Positions 25,901 through 34,389 of a stretch of DNA of 64,000 nucleotides are shown in pieces. Both the position numbers and the translations under genes were made by a program. How positions within the stretch are numbered: position 1 is the first letter of the stretch; each line of letters opens with the position of its first letter. The stretch is taken from NCBI GenBank assembly GCA_029261895.1, contig JAJDAK010000018.1:62001-126000 (forward strand), read 5' to 3'. This stretch comes from Deltaproteobacteria bacterium (GTDB lineage Bacteria > Myxococcota_A > UBA9160 > SZUA-336). The notes below the pieces were generated by a model. It was not told the origin of the DNA and did not search any database. It saw only the letters and a list, made by a program, of their open reading frames with translations.

Positions 25901-27735
25901 GACAGGCGAATCAAACCTATGCCGTGTATCTTCCAAATGGCGATGCGGTCGACATCACATTGCCGCTCGGCACCTACGAGCTGCGCTGGTTCGATCCGAA
26001 TTCGGGGACTTTCGATCCGAACGCGACACTCATCAACACCGATGGAACACCCAGCGCTCTTGGCACGCCGCCGTTTGCCGATGATGCGGTCGCACTGCTC
26101 ACGAGCCCTTTTACTTGCGGCGATAGCCTCGTTGAGGGCTTCGAAGAATGCGACCCCCCTGCTTCCACGGTAGCGTGCGTACTTGGTGGCTATGCGGGAA
26201 CGCAAAGCTGCAACCCAGGCTGCCAACTCGACCCATGTCAGACCCCTGAGTTCTGCGGTGATGGCATCGCGAACGGACCTGAACTCTGCGACGACGGAGT
26301 GAACAACGGTCAAATGGGCTTCTGCAATAGTAGCTGTGACGATACGATTCCGATTCCCGTCTGTGGCAATGCGATTTTGGAAATCGGAGAAGTCTGCGAT
26401 TCCACCACGCAAGCCTGCACGATCGGGGGCTACGCGGGCACAGAAGACTGCAACCCAACCTGCAGCGGCTTTGATCCCTGCATCACCACCGAATTCTGCG
26501 GCGATACAATCGTAAACGGACCCGAGTTCTGTGAATTGGGTGACGGCATGTCTTGTGTGGCTTCGGGGGGCTATGCGGGCAGCAGTGTCTGTCTCGTAGA
26601 TTGCTCGAACCTCGGCGCATGTACGTCTCCCGAATTCTGCGGCGATGGCGGCATCAACGGACCCGAAGAATGCGACGATGGCGGAAACCTTGATGGCGAC
26701 GGTTGTAGCGCGGTCTGCACACTCGAGGGCGGTTCATTTGGAGATGATTTCCTGACGGATATCAGTCTCAATCCAGCGATCGCGGCGCATAGCGCCGTCG
26801 TTTGGGACGGCGCAACGCTGTATCAACCGGCTGCTTCAGGTGAGATCCCAAGCAGCGACCCAAATCTCATATTCCTGTATCGCTTCGACGATGATCCCGC
26901 CGCGGGCGTCACCGCCGACGAACTTGCCAATCATCCGGGCGCGTGTAACAGCGGCCAGTGCCCAACCCAGGAGCAAACAGAAGTCAGGATTGGTTCTTCG
27001 AGCCATCGTTTCGAGTCCACGAGTAATGACGCCTTTGAGGTCACGGGTTTCGATCCACGCGATTACCCTGTAGGTACCTTCATGTTCTGGATGCGATTCC
27101 GGTCGACGCCACATACGCAACGAATCCTGGGAAGCCATGACGCGTACGAAGTTCAGCTGACCACGTCCGGGGAACTCAAGAATCAGCTCTACGCTAAGGG
27201 CACCACGAGCTTCTCGAATGTGCCGCTGCTCGCCGAAACCTGGTATCACATCGCGCTGACCTACGATGCCAACGGCTCCGGGACGATGCGGACGTATATC
27301 AACGGCACGCTTCAGCATCAGGCTAATGAGGCCAACGATACTCCCGGCTCAGCGACCTTCATGATCGGTCGCCGCTCCGATGTGACGAACAAAGACTTCA
27401 ACGGCTACCTCGATGACTTGGCATTTTACGATCGCGTTCTCACCGGACAGGAGATCGCCGATTTGGTCGCCAGCGCAGCGGCAACACCTCAGTTCGTATC
27501 GTCAACGATTCCGACCGGACTCGTCTTCAACACGCTCGTCCCGAGTTGGATAGAAACAACCGGCGGAGTTCAGGTCGAGGTCAGCACCGACCTGGGTTCG
27601 ACTTGGTGCGCGGCATCGAACGGAGTCTCGATCGACCCGCCCGCCTGCCCGTTTCCTGTACAAGACTTCATTTATCGCGTCACATTGCCGTCCGATTCCG
27701 CGATCGACTCCATTCAGTTCAACTGGTTCCCCTAG
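22930..27735 (+). CDS. Large secreted glycosidase-like protein with Cys-rich repeats
   Basis: A 1601-residue exported protein with a signal peptide (cleavage after ADA, near residue 34). Regions in order: N-terminal beta-propeller-like segment; D-N-D-G-D repeats (CNDGSDNEPDG, DCGDGIDNDGDG); Myxococcus-type cysteine repeats of the form CGDxxxNGPEFCDDG (260-420); a DCDDTNPNTYPGA metal-binding motif; a DUF5060-like beta domain (about 480-570); a GH-like TIM barrel (about 598-975) with LIWNLGEESEN as probable catalytic Glu region; a collagen-binding-like beta domain; more Cys repeats (about 1060-1275); and a C-terminal LamG/concanavalin domain (about 1310-1530). It is likely a cell-surface or extracellular glycan-binding hydrolase. 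It starts at GTG 22930, or ATG 22945. Confidence 0.88.
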   Translation: MNRGKMRNCRRIYWILLQLLLAVVFLYSPSADAQDPNAPLQAVVFDPNAGVLYWATDRVVGTANLDGSGTAPIFAGPGISISSLALDDSRGLLLFGAFDGLIGTIWSLDTTLFSLGIFIDGRTAAPTSFVIEPATNSLFWIEDGQLYSALLDNPAAGVTQQGPAPGSGDPPPILTECNDGSDNEPDGLTDYPADTGCTSPLDLSEAPDCGDGIDNDGDGLIDDPNDPDCISPSGGWEHGLGQCRQALVSSLTSLQICTDPNQPFCGNFVIDSGEVCDGNVQPCNTLGYTGTQTCVSICDGFSACTSSEFCGDVLINGPEFCDDGANNGQLGFCNTSCTAIIPVVGCGNSIIEAGEVCDGNSQACSSGSYVGTEDCNLTCDGFDTCIATELCGDGIVNGPEFCEFSGDCSASFGCSACECIPCDEDADGIDGALCSGPDCDDTNPNTYPGAIEICDEADNECAGDPGFGLVDDGLICEGAITGELRTWHKVTISFVGPSTDEDATTNPFSDYRLQVLFTGPSGQTYDVPGFFAADGNAAETSATVGDRWRAYFIPDAPGTWTYQAAFRSGALVAVSTDPNAGVPSHFDGASGSFAIAPTNKVAPDLRALGRIEYNGETKLRHAGTGTPYIKTGLNSPENFFGYFEFDNTQDFDLNDDHNSPDTPDRLHHYDPHATDWMPGDPSWQGSKGRNIVGAINYVASQGLNSFYVLFYNIDGGDGKDTYPWTHADNPKVRDRYDVSKLDQWALVMEHMNHRGMLLHVGLAEKENDGSGTDSGDDFDDGTLSDIRKLYYRELIARFGHSLGLIWNLGEESENADVDRKAFSSYIRTLDPYDHPIVVHPIQTIVNSTFGPLLGYPDFEGMSFQVVNPSTVHDDTEFWISESTDNARPWLVMIDEGFGPFDEGVFRDANSPNFHDVARKQHLWANLMGGGAGVEWYFGRDDDRSVEEFRTRQAMWERTRYASEFFAANLPFTEMSDCDVLLSDPNTNHCLGQANQTYAVYLPNGDAVDITLPLGTYELRWFDPNSGTFDPNATLINTDGTPSALGTPPFADDAVALLTSPFTCGDSLVEGFEECDPPASTVACVLGGYAGTQSCNPGCQLDPCQTPEFCGDGIANGPELCDDGVNNGQMGFCNSSCDDTIPIPVCGNAILEIGEVCDSTTQACTIGGYAGTEDCNPTCSGFDPCITTEFCGDTIVNGPEFCELGDGMSCVASGGYAGSSVCLVDCSNLGACTSPEFCGDGGINGPEECDDGGNLDGDGCSAVCTLEGGSFGDDFLTDISLNPAIAAHSAVVWDGATLYQPAASGEIPSSDPNLIFLYRFDDDPAAGVTADELANHPGACNSGQCPTQEQTEVRIGSSSHRFESTSNDAFEVTGFDPRDYPVGTFMFWMRFRSTPHTQRILGSHDAYEVQLTTSGELKNQLYAKGTTSFSNVPLLAETWYHIALTYDANGSGTMRTYINGTLQHQANEANDTPGSATFMIGRRSDVTNKDFNGYLDDLAFYDRVLTGQEIADLVASAAATPQFVSSTIPTGLVFNTLVPSWIETTGGVQVEVSTDLGSTWCAASNGVSIDPPACPFPVQDFIYRVTLPSDSAIDSIQFNWFP

Positions 27736-27965
27736 CCCACCAGGGCATGGCTCTGCATGCGGAGCCTGCGCGTGATACGCAAATTATTCCGTAACATCCC
27801 GCAGAACCACGAAGAAGTCGGCCTTAGGGCCCACTGTGGATGCAACGCCATATCCATGCCCTAGGACCCGATAAATCGGGTTGAAATGCGTTGAAATCAG
27901 TATTTACCCCCTTGGCGGGACCTAGGCTTCTGCGTTCTAATACGGACAGTCTTTAAGGAGGGTGG
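27736..27965. promoter_or_regulatory. Intergenic region with palindrome and direct repeats
   Basis: This region holds the 16-base palindrome ACCCGAT-AA-ATCGGGT (27866-27881), immediately followed by two copies of GTTGAAAT (27880-27887 and 27890-27897) ten bases apart, one helical turn. They lie about 70-100 bases upstream of the second Cys-rich gene. They look like protein-binding sites. No clear rho-independent terminator follows the preceding gene. Confidence 0.45.
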
Positions 27966-29276
27966 ATGATGCTTCAGCGCGTATTGGGTTCGGTCGCAGC
28001 GAGTGCATTGATGACGATGGTCATCGCTATGAATGCATGGTCGGCGTCCACGATCGATTTTGAAGGTCTCGCAGAGGGCATGGTGATCAACACGCTCTCC
28101 TCGGGTTCGGGTATCAGTGGAGATGTCGTACCGGGATCGGTCAGCGTCTTCGGCGACAGCAAGGATTCTGGGATCACCGACAACGCAGCGATTATTTTCG
28201 ATTCCACTTGCACCGGTGGCTGCACGGGCGGAGACGATGATCTTTTCATCCCTGCCCTTGGCAACACACTGATTATCGCGGAAGACTTGGTCGACACCTC
28301 TCCCATGGACGGCTTGATCGACGATCCGGATGATGCCGATCGACCCGGACAAAACTTTCAGTTCGATTTCTCAGGCTTCGGCCCAGGTATGGTGAGGATC
28401 GACTCCGTCACCGTAGCGGACGTCGAAGGTGTGGAGACCGTCGGTTTCATCGAGGTCTTCTCGGGTGGGGCTGGCGGGATATTGCTCGCGCCCGGTGTGC
28501 CGATCCCGTCGATTGGCAACAATAATGCGATTGCGATTCCGGTAAACGTTGCCGGCGTGGACTTCATGAAGATCACGCTGCTCGGCTCTGGCGCCATCGA
28601 CAATATCGAAATCACCGTCGACGGTATCTGCGGTGACGATACAGTCGATCCGCCTGAGGAATGTGACGGTTCCGATGACGCGGCCTGTCCAGGTAAGTGT
28701 TCTCAAGACTGCATGTGCCCAGAGGAAATCTGCGGCAACAATATCGTGGACCAACCGACTGAGCAATGTGATGGCACCGATGACGACGCCTGCGTTTCCA
28801 CCGTCTGCCGTCCCGACTGCACCTGTGCACCGGTGATTCTGAATGATCCAGCACGCATCAAGTGGGGCAGGAACGGCGATCTCGATGTCTTCAAGGGCTT
28901 CGGCGTTTTGCAGGTTGAAAAGAGTGCTTCCCTGATGGGCAGCGCGATGCAGCTGAAGCTTGTCAATGGCGCCGGTGAAATCGTTTACGACGGTTCGATT
29001 GGAGCGGGCGACTGCCAAGTGAGTGGCCGCGGTAAGAACTGTCGGTACAGGAATAAGGCTGCCCGTGATGGCAGTGGTTACGGCATGTACAAGATCGCTC
29101 TGCAACCCGCGCGTCGCGGATACAAGGTCACCTGGAAGGTCTACGGCGACTTCTCGAACGCCGATACCGAAATGGTGGTGTATTTCATCCTGAACGGTGA
29201 AATGCACGCCACCGCCGCTGAATGGACTGAGACCCGCAGCGGCATTAAGGGTCGTTTCCCGAACGATCCTAACTAG
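27966..29276 (+). CDS. Secreted Cys-rich repeat protein
   Basis: A 436-residue exported protein with a signal peptide ending in AWSAS (near residue 27). The N-terminal 200 residues form a beta-rich domain (IDFEGL, TVADVEGVETVGFIEVF) resembling extracellular lectin-like or PEP-CTERM-associated domains. Two cysteine repeats follow: CGDDTVDPPEECDG and CGNNIVDQPTEQCDG, each with C-x-C-x-C type ends. A C-terminal beta domain of about 140 residues has no family I recognise. TAAGGAGG precedes the ATG pair. The Cys repeats match those of the upstream 1601-residue protein, so the two may share a surface location. It converges with and overlaps the next gene by four bases. Confidence 0.8.
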   Translation: MMLQRVLGSVAASALMTMVIAMNAWSASTIDFEGLAEGMVINTLSSGSGISGDVVPGSVSVFGDSKDSGITDNAAIIFDSTCTGGCTGGDDDLFIPALGNTLIIAEDLVDTSPMDGLIDDPDDADRPGQNFQFDFSGFGPGMVRIDSVTVADVEGVETVGFIEVFSGGAGGILLAPGVPIPSIGNNNAIAIPVNVAGVDFMKITLLGSGAIDNIEITVDGICGDDTVDPPEECDGSDDAACPGKCSQDCMCPEEICGNNIVDQPTEQCDGTDDDACVSTVCRPDCTCAPVILNDPARIKWGRNGDLDVFKGFGVLQVEKSASLMGSAMQLKLVNGAGEIVYDGSIGAGDCQVSGRGKNCRYRNKAARDGSGYGMYKIALQPARRGYKVTWKVYGDFSNADTEMVVYFILNGEMHATAAEWTETRSGIKGRFPNDPN

Positions 29277-30412
29277 GACGTCACTTTGGTCGTCACGGGT
29301 GGGACCGCAGAGTCCCGCCCGTGACACAGCCAAAGCGTGGCGATCATCGCCAGCGCGTACTTGTCCCACCCGATGTGGCTCTTCAGCAGGATCACTGAAT
29401 TCGCCAGCAACAAGACACCCACCAGATTAACCCGTGCAAACCGCAACACCGTGACCATCGCGAGTAGCGCCAGCACGACGATTCGCCACGGTGTCGACAG
29501 CAGCGCGCGAAGCCCACGGTCTAAAAAACCCATCGTCGGAATCGAATAGTCCACGTTCTGAATCGGCGGAAAAGTAAGAAACAACACGGCGACGAGAGCC
29601 ACGAGAATCCACGCAAAACCATGTTTCTCGAGCCCGTGGCCGCTTTGCTGCCAGCGCTGAAACAAAACGTATTCAGGCATGACGTAGTAAGCACCTACAC
29701 AAGCCAAAAAGTAGAGGCTGTGCGCGGGGAAAACAGTCAAGACGCTGGCCGTTGGTAATGTTTGCGCCGCTACCGCAACCGGTGGCGCAAGCCCACCAAA
29801 GAAAAGGACCCACCCCACGATACTCGACACCGCCATCAGCGCGGCCCACGCGAGTCTGCGTTGGCCCCAGATGAACTCGTAGATGAAGATCGCCGCGGGG
29901 AAACTCAGCATGTACTGACGACATGCGATCGCAAGTACGAAGCTGATCGCCATCTCGATCGGACGTTCACGGCGGTGGAAACTCAAACCCGCGATCACAA
30001 AGAACAGCGCCATCATATCGGTGTAGAGATGCACGGATACACCTAGGAAGTACGGAAAGAGCAGCAACCCCGCGCCTGATCGCACACGCTGCCAATCATC
30101 GTTTGCCCGCGGCCACGCGACCATGAGCAGCACCAGGATCGAAAGCAGAAAGTTCACGTGGCGCCCGTACGCGATGCCGCCGTCGAAGATTTTCTCCACC
30201 AGCCCAAAGACCACGAACGGTAACGGCGTATTCAGTTCGTTATAGCTACGAAGCTGCTCCAAACTCGGTGGAAACGTATGACTGAACAGCTGACTTGTCG
30301 GCCAAAAATGCTCTTCATCCTTCGAAGTTTCAAAGCTCAAGCCATCGAGACTGAACCACAGGCCACCGTACACCAACAGTACCCCTACCAAATATACTGA
30401 GCGCGCGTTCAA
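29273..30412 (-). CDS. Polytopic membrane protein, GT-C glycosyltransferase-like
   Basis: A 379-residue protein with about ten hydrophobic helices. The first loop after helix 1 carries SKDEEHFWPTSQ and then YNELNTPLPF, an acidic D-E-E motif in the first extracytoplasmic loop like that of GT-C transferases (ALG10-type). GT-C enzymes use polyprenyl-phosphate sugars. The TTG start at 30412 is supported by TTGAGGAGATCAT just upstream. The C-terminal coding end contains a strong hairpin (29292-29325). Confidence 0.6.
   Translation of the reverse strand: MNARSVYLVGVLLVYGGLWFSLDGLSFETSKDEEHFWPTSQLFSHTFPPSLEQLRSYNELNTPLPFVVFGLVEKIFDGGIAYGRHVNFLLSILVLLMVAWPRANDDWQRVRSGAGLLLFPYFLGVSVHLYTDMMALFFVIAGLSFHRRERPIEMAISFVLAIACRQYMLSFPAAIFIYEFIWGQRRLAWAALMAVSSIVGWVLFFGGLAPPVAVAAQTLPTASVLTVFPAHSLYFLACVGAYYVMPEYVLFQRWQQSGHGLEKHGFAWILVALVAVLFLTFPPIQNVDYSIPTMGFLDRGLRALLSTPWRIVVLALLAMVTVLRFARVNLVGVLLLANSVILLKSHIGWDKYALAMIATLWLCHGRDSAVPPVTTKVTS
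29292..29325. terminator. Strong hairpin at a convergent gene junction
   Basis: Inverted repeat GTCACGGGTGGGAC / GTCCCGCCCGTGAC: 14-base arms with one G-U pair and a 6-base loop. It sits where the secreted Cys-rich gene (plus) meets the GT-C gene (minus), within the last codons of the latter. No T-run follows on either strand, so it may be a U-tract-less terminator or 3'-end stabiliser rather than a classical terminator. Confidence 0.5.
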
Positions 30413-30477
30413 ATGATCTCCTCAATCGATGGCGTGCGGAGGGTATACTGAACCGATCTCAATCTGGGGAGGGTGAA

Positions 30478-32130
30478 ATGTCGAGGCTTATTGGATTGGT
30501 CGCCGTCATGGTGGTCGCGATTATTGCGATCATCTGGATTGGAAGCTCGGAACGCCAAAACAGCGACGCAACCGAGCCCCCGCCCCTACTCGAAAATTTA
30601 GGTCAGCTCCATCACCCGATCTCCACGCGTCGTCCCCTTGCGCAGCGCTATTTCAACCAGGGACTGACGTATACATTCGGCTTCAACCACGAAGCCGCGG
30701 TACGCTCCTTTCGGCACGCGCAACGACTCGATCCCACCTGTGCCATGTGTTACTGGGGCGAAGCTTATGCACTGGGTCCAAACATCAATGCACCCATGGG
30801 ACCCGAAGCAGGTGCTCAAGCCTATCGCGCTGCGACAACAGCGAACCGCCTGCGCGCAAAACTACCTCCGGAAGAACAGCTTTACATCGACACGATCATT
30901 CAGCGCTACGCGGAAGACCCGAACACCGACCGAGCGGAGTTGGACCTCGCCTATGCCAACGCCATGCGTAAGGCCTACCAGAGTCAACCGGATGACCCCG
31001 ACCTCGCAACACTCTTCGCTGAATCACTGATGGATTTGAATCCATGGAATCACTGGGATGCGGACGGTCAACCCGTCGCCGAGACGCCAGAGATCGTTGA
31101 GGTCCTTGAATACGTCATGTCCAAGAACCCACTGCACCCCGGTGCAAACCACTACTACATTCACGCGGTCGAGGCATCGAAGCAGCCAGAGCGCGCGCTC
31201 GCAGCCGCCGACCGGCTCGCCGACTATGCTCCTGCGGCAGGCCATCTCGTCCACATGCCTGCGCATATCTACATGCGGGTTGGCCAGTATCAAGATGCGG
31301 TCGCCGCCAACGATCGGGCAGCGAAATCAGACGAGGCTTACTTCGCCTGGTGCGGCCGCGCCGGAATCTACGGTGCCCTCTACTACCCGCACAACGTTCA
31401 CTTTCTCTGGGCCGCGGCAGCGACCGAAGGCCAGAGCGAACTCGCCCTGCTCTCCTCACGCAAATTGGTCGCCGAGCTAAAGGACGCCGATCTCGAAGCT
31501 TTCCCTTTCGTGGAGGATTTTCTTGCAACGCCGCTCTTTAGCTTGGTGAGATTTGGTCGCTGGGACCAGATCTTGGGCGAACCCAAACCCGCAGAAAATC
31601 TCAGCTTTGTTCGCGCGATTTGGCATTATGCGCGCGGTTTCGCGTTCGTTCGCAGCGATCGCAATGCCGAGGCACGCACTGAACTCGACGCTTTGAACGG
31701 TTTCGCGCGCAGCCAAGAGATGGGTGATCTGCTCTTCGCCGGTGGTAGTGCGGCTTCGGTTCTACGCATCGCGTCCTATGATTTGGCCGCCGAGCTAGCT
31801 GCCGACGAAGGCGATTTCGATGCGGCTTTGATCGCGTTGGATCGTGCGATCCAAATCGAAGATCGATTAAACTATACCGAGCCACCGCCGTGGTTCTTTC
31901 CGATGCGCCAAGCGAAAGGTCGCACACTGCTTCAAGCGGGTCTCGCTGATCAGGCGGAGCAAACCTACCGCGATGACTTGGCGCGTGTGCCCCGAAATGG
32001 CTGGTCGCTCTTTGGATTGGCGGAAAGTTTGCGCGCACAGCAGAAGGTCGAAGAAGCCGCGCTCGTCACGGCTGGTTTCGAGGAAGCCTGGGCGCCAGCC
32101 GACGTGGAATTAACCGCATCACGCTTCTGA
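30478..32130 (+). CDS. Membrane-anchored TPR-repeat protein
   Basis: A 550-residue protein with one N-terminal hydrophobic anchor (about residues 4-21), then an export-type TPR solenoid. Recurrent A-x-R-x-F-x-x-A/L patterns include NHEAAVRSFRHAQRLDPTCAMCYWGEA and the family-specific HPGANHYYIHAVE and GHLVHMPAHIYMRVGQY segments. This conserved, Cys- and His-containing TPR family is common in proteobacteria but its function is unknown. GGGGAGGG precedes the ATG, and a TATACT -10-like box lies at 30444-30449 upstream, with no clear -35. It is divergent from the GT-C gene. Confidence 0.8.
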   Translation: MSRLIGLVAVMVVAIIAIIWIGSSERQNSDATEPPPLLENLGQLHHPISTRRPLAQRYFNQGLTYTFGFNHEAAVRSFRHAQRLDPTCAMCYWGEAYALGPNINAPMGPEAGAQAYRAATTANRLRAKLPPEEQLYIDTIIQRYAEDPNTDRAELDLAYANAMRKAYQSQPDDPDLATLFAESLMDLNPWNHWDADGQPVAETPEIVEVLEYVMSKNPLHPGANHYYIHAVEASKQPERALAAADRLADYAPAAGHLVHMPAHIYMRVGQYQDAVAANDRAAKSDEAYFAWCGRAGIYGALYYPHNVHFLWAAAATEGQSELALLSSRKLVAELKDADLEAFPFVEDFLATPLFSLVRFGRWDQILGEPKPAENLSFVRAIWHYARGFAFVRSDRNAEARTELDALNGFARSQEMGDLLFAGGSAASVLRIASYDLAAELAADEGDFDAALIALDRAIQIEDRLNYTEPPPWFFPMRQAKGRTLLQAGLADQAEQTYRDDLARVPRNGWSLFGLAESLRAQQKVEEAALVTAGFEEAWAPADVELTASRF

Positions 32131-32156
32131 CCCGCGAACGAATTAAGCCGAGCGCC

Positions 32157-32852
32157 GTGCACGCCGATGGCTTCTGTGTGCAGCTCGACGTACTCAAGCG
32201 CTTTTCATTCCATCGACGTGTAGACACGCCAGCGTGGCTCAGTCGCGCGGACTGGGCGTCGGGAAAGGTAGTCTCCGGCAATCAGCGTCGTGTTTGGACC
32301 GCCACGGGCATCGCACTGATTTGGACCTTGGCTTCGATTCAATCGATCGACAGCCTTCCCGCTGAACTTCGGAGTGGCCGCGAAATTTTCAGCCTCGATC
32401 ACCTGGCAGTTCTGGTTTGCGCAGGTCTCTGGGCCTGGGCTGCACTGGAATGGATTCGCTGGCGCACCTGGGGTACGTCGATCTTGGAACTCGACCACGT
32501 CCCCACCGATCTGGGCGCATCGTGGATCGCGCGAATCCAAGCGCCACTCGAATTGCGAAATGCCGAACGCGTTCAGCTGAAATTAACCTGTGTTGAACAC
32601 ATGCGCGGCAAACAAAACATGGGCGAGACCAAATTACTTTGGGAGCACGCTTATGCGTTAGAGACGCACGAGCTCAAACTAGGACCCATCGGTATCGAGA
32701 TACCGGTCCAGTTTTCGATTCCAGCTGATATACCTGAAACGCTACTCGACTCGCGCGACCGAGCCATACGTTGGATGCTCCATGCGCGGGCTCCCGTCAG
32801 CGGGCTCGACTACGCCGCTACTTTTGACGTTCCGGTTTTTCGCGCCGTCTAA
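32157..32852 (+). CDS. Inner-membrane protein of unknown function
   Basis: A 231-residue protein with two predicted membrane helices (about residues 48-65 and 82-99), followed by a beta-rich cytoplasmic or periplasmic domain with RVQLKLTCVEHMRGK, ETKLLWEHAYAL, IPVQFSIPADIPET and TFDVPVF. That C-terminal pattern recurs in DUF3592-like membrane proteins in my reading, but the assignment is weak. The GTG start is 26 bases after the TPR gene stop, on the same strand. It converges with and overlaps the sterol-desaturase gene by four bases. Confidence 0.6.
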   Translation: MHADGFCVQLDVLKRFSFHRRVDTPAWLSRADWASGKVVSGNQRRVWTATGIALIWTLASIQSIDSLPAELRSGREIFSLDHLAVLVCAGLWAWAALEWIRWRTWGTSILELDHVPTDLGASWIARIQAPLELRNAERVQLKLTCVEHMRGKQNMGETKLLWEHAYALETHELKLGPIGIEIPVQFSIPADIPETLLDSRDRAIRWMLHARAPVSGLDYAATFDVPVFRAV

Positions 32853-33715
32853 GCCGGTGTGACAAAGCGTTCCCGTTGCATCTGCCGCGCAGTCAACGTG
32901 CGGCGGTCTGGACTCCAGCCGGGCGGTTGAAATAGATAACCGAATTTCTCGCGCCATCGCGGCGCACGCCACGCATCACGAAACATCGCAATCCATTCAT
33001 GGAAACCGACCCGAATCAGATTGAACGTGTGGATATTCTTTGTGAGTCCGTAATCGACGGGCTCCGCCTCGGGCTCGAAAGTACCGAAGAGCCGATCCCA
33101 GATAATGAAAATTCCCGCGTAGTTTCGGTCGAGGTATTGAACATTGCGGCCGTGATGAACGCGATGATGCGAAGGCGTGTTCATCACCCATTCCAGCGGC
33201 CCCAGTTTATCGATCAATTCAGTGTGAATCCAAAACTGATAGATCAAACTAACCGACTGTGCGGTCATCACCATCAATGGATGAAAACCAACCAGGGGCA
33301 GCGCAAACCAAAAGACCGGGCCCGTAAACGGCGTCGTTAGCGATTGCCGAAGCGCGGTCGCGAAATTGTAGTACTGGCTGGAATGATGATTAACATGTGC
33401 GGCCCAGAAAAACCGTACTTCATGATGCATGCGATGAAACCAGTAATAAGTGAAGTCCTCGGCAATAATGAGCCCCACCCACGCCAGCCAGCCTGTTCCA
33501 AGCTCGAAGAGTCGATGTTCGTAGAGGTAGAAAAAAATCACGAACATCACGCCCTTGGTCAGGCCGTGAATAATGACGTTACCCGTACCTAGCGCGAGGC
33601 TGGTCCAAGCGTCTTTAGACTCATAGGTATTTAGCCGCCGACGCGTAGTGATCACAAGTTCGATCAACAGAAGAATTACAAATGCCGGCACTGCAAAATA
33701 GAGAAGCTTCGACAT
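32849..33715 (-). CDS. Sterol desaturase/fatty-acid hydroxylase-family protein
   Basis: A 288-residue membrane di-iron protein. The His motifs are HRMHHEVRFFWAAHVNHHSSQ (residues 95-115), HTE near 168, and HHRVHHGRN (182-190). Four or so membrane helices lie around them. This is the ERG3/fatty-acid hydroxylase superfamily, which acts on lipids; the substrate cannot be told. AAGGAGG precedes the ATG. It lies 9 bases after the TetR gene stop, so it is probably under direct control of that regulator. Confidence 0.87.
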   Translation of the reverse strand: MSKLLYFAVPAFVILLLIELVITTRRRLNTYESKDAWTSLALGTGNVIIHGLTKGVMFVIFFYLYEHRLFELGTGWLAWVGLIIAEDFTYYWFHRMHHEVRFFWAAHVNHHSSQYYNFATALRQSLTTPFTGPVFWFALPLVGFHPLMVMTAQSVSLIYQFWIHTELIDKLGPLEWVMNTPSHHRVHHGRNVQYLDRNYAGIFIIWDRLFGTFEPEAEPVDYGLTKNIHTFNLIRVGFHEWIAMFRDAWRAPRWREKFGYLFQPPGWSPDRRTLTARQMQRERFVTPA

Positions 33716-33724
33716 GAAACCTCC

Positions 33725-34330
33725 TTACGATATTGCCATGAACTCTCGACGCGCAAACCTCTCGAGAATCTCTAAGTAAAGCTTCGGGTCCCCAGGGTTG
33801 GGGACCAACTCCGCAGTCAACGCCGCGCCTTGCAACGTTGCCATCATCGAATCAACCGTTTGATCAAAGCGCGCCCCACCGGCAGCGGCTTCAGGGAACA
33901 GACGCCTGGCTTCAACGCGAATGTTTTCGCGATGGTTTTCGAGAACGGGTACCAGGACTTCACGCAGCCCAGCATCGGTCCGCGCCGCGACATAGAGTTC
34001 GAACGCGGCCTGCAAGCGTGGTTCCTGGAAAGTCCGCCACAACAGCTCCAATGCCTTACGAATGCGATCGCCTTTTCTCGGCACCGCGGCAAACGTGCCT
34101 GCGAAATCTTCGACCATGCGTCCGAATAGGTGCTCCACCGTCGCCCCGAGCAAGTCGGTCTTCGCGGGGAAATGTTTAAACAGCGCGCCTTGCGAAATCT
34201 CAGCACGACGACAGACCTCAGGCGTGGTGGTTCCCGCATACCCGCACTCAACCAACACATCGATCGCCGCATCGAGGATCCGGAGTCGGGTGGCGACGCT
34301 ACGCGCCTGCTTTGGGGCTTGAACCTGCAT
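33725..34330 (-). CDS. TetR-family transcriptional regulator
   Basis: A 201-residue repressor-like protein. The N-terminal helix-turn-helix (residues 13-60) has RLRILDAAIDVLVECGYAGTT, then a recognition helix region ISQGALFKHFPAKTDLL. The C-terminal ligand domain is helical and hydrophobic. It is encoded with the sterol-desaturase gene, suggesting lipid-related control. A perfect palindrome (34354-34381) lies 24 bases upstream of its start and is the likely operator, which would give autoregulation. Confidence 0.92.
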   Translation of the reverse strand: MQVQAPKQARSVATRLRILDAAIDVLVECGYAGTTTPEVCRRAEISQGALFKHFPAKTDLLGATVEHLFGRMVEDFAGTFAAVPRKGDRIRKALELLWRTFQEPRLQAAFELYVAARTDAGLREVLVPVLENHRENIRVEARRLFPEAAAGGARFDQTVDSMMATLQGAALTAELVPNPGDPKLYLEILERFARREFMAIS

Positions 34331-34353
34331 CGGAGCCGAAGTCTAGATCATAA

Positions 34354-34381
34354 AAAAGAAAGTGACAAGTCACTTTCTTTT
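34354..34381. promoter_or_regulatory. TetR operator candidate (or terminator) palindrome
   Basis: A perfect inverted repeat with 13-base arms, AAAAGAAAGTGAC-aa-GTCACTTTCTTTT, lies between the stop of the upstream minus-strand gene (34390) and the TetR ATG (34330). Its dyad is operator-like. Read on the minus strand, the hairpin ends in a run of six T, so it could also terminate transcription from the upstream gene. Both roles are possible. Confidence 0.6.
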
Positions 34382-34389
34382 CTCTCGCC

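Noticed and set aside
27741..27770. Rho-independent terminator after the 1601-residue gene
   Set aside because: GGCTC/GAGCC hairpin is only five base pairs with no T-run.
28371..29369. Minus-strand frame of about 330 residues opposite the secreted Cys-rich gene
   Set aside because: The plus strand has a signal peptide, TAAGGAGG site and recognisable Cys repeats; the minus frame has none of these.
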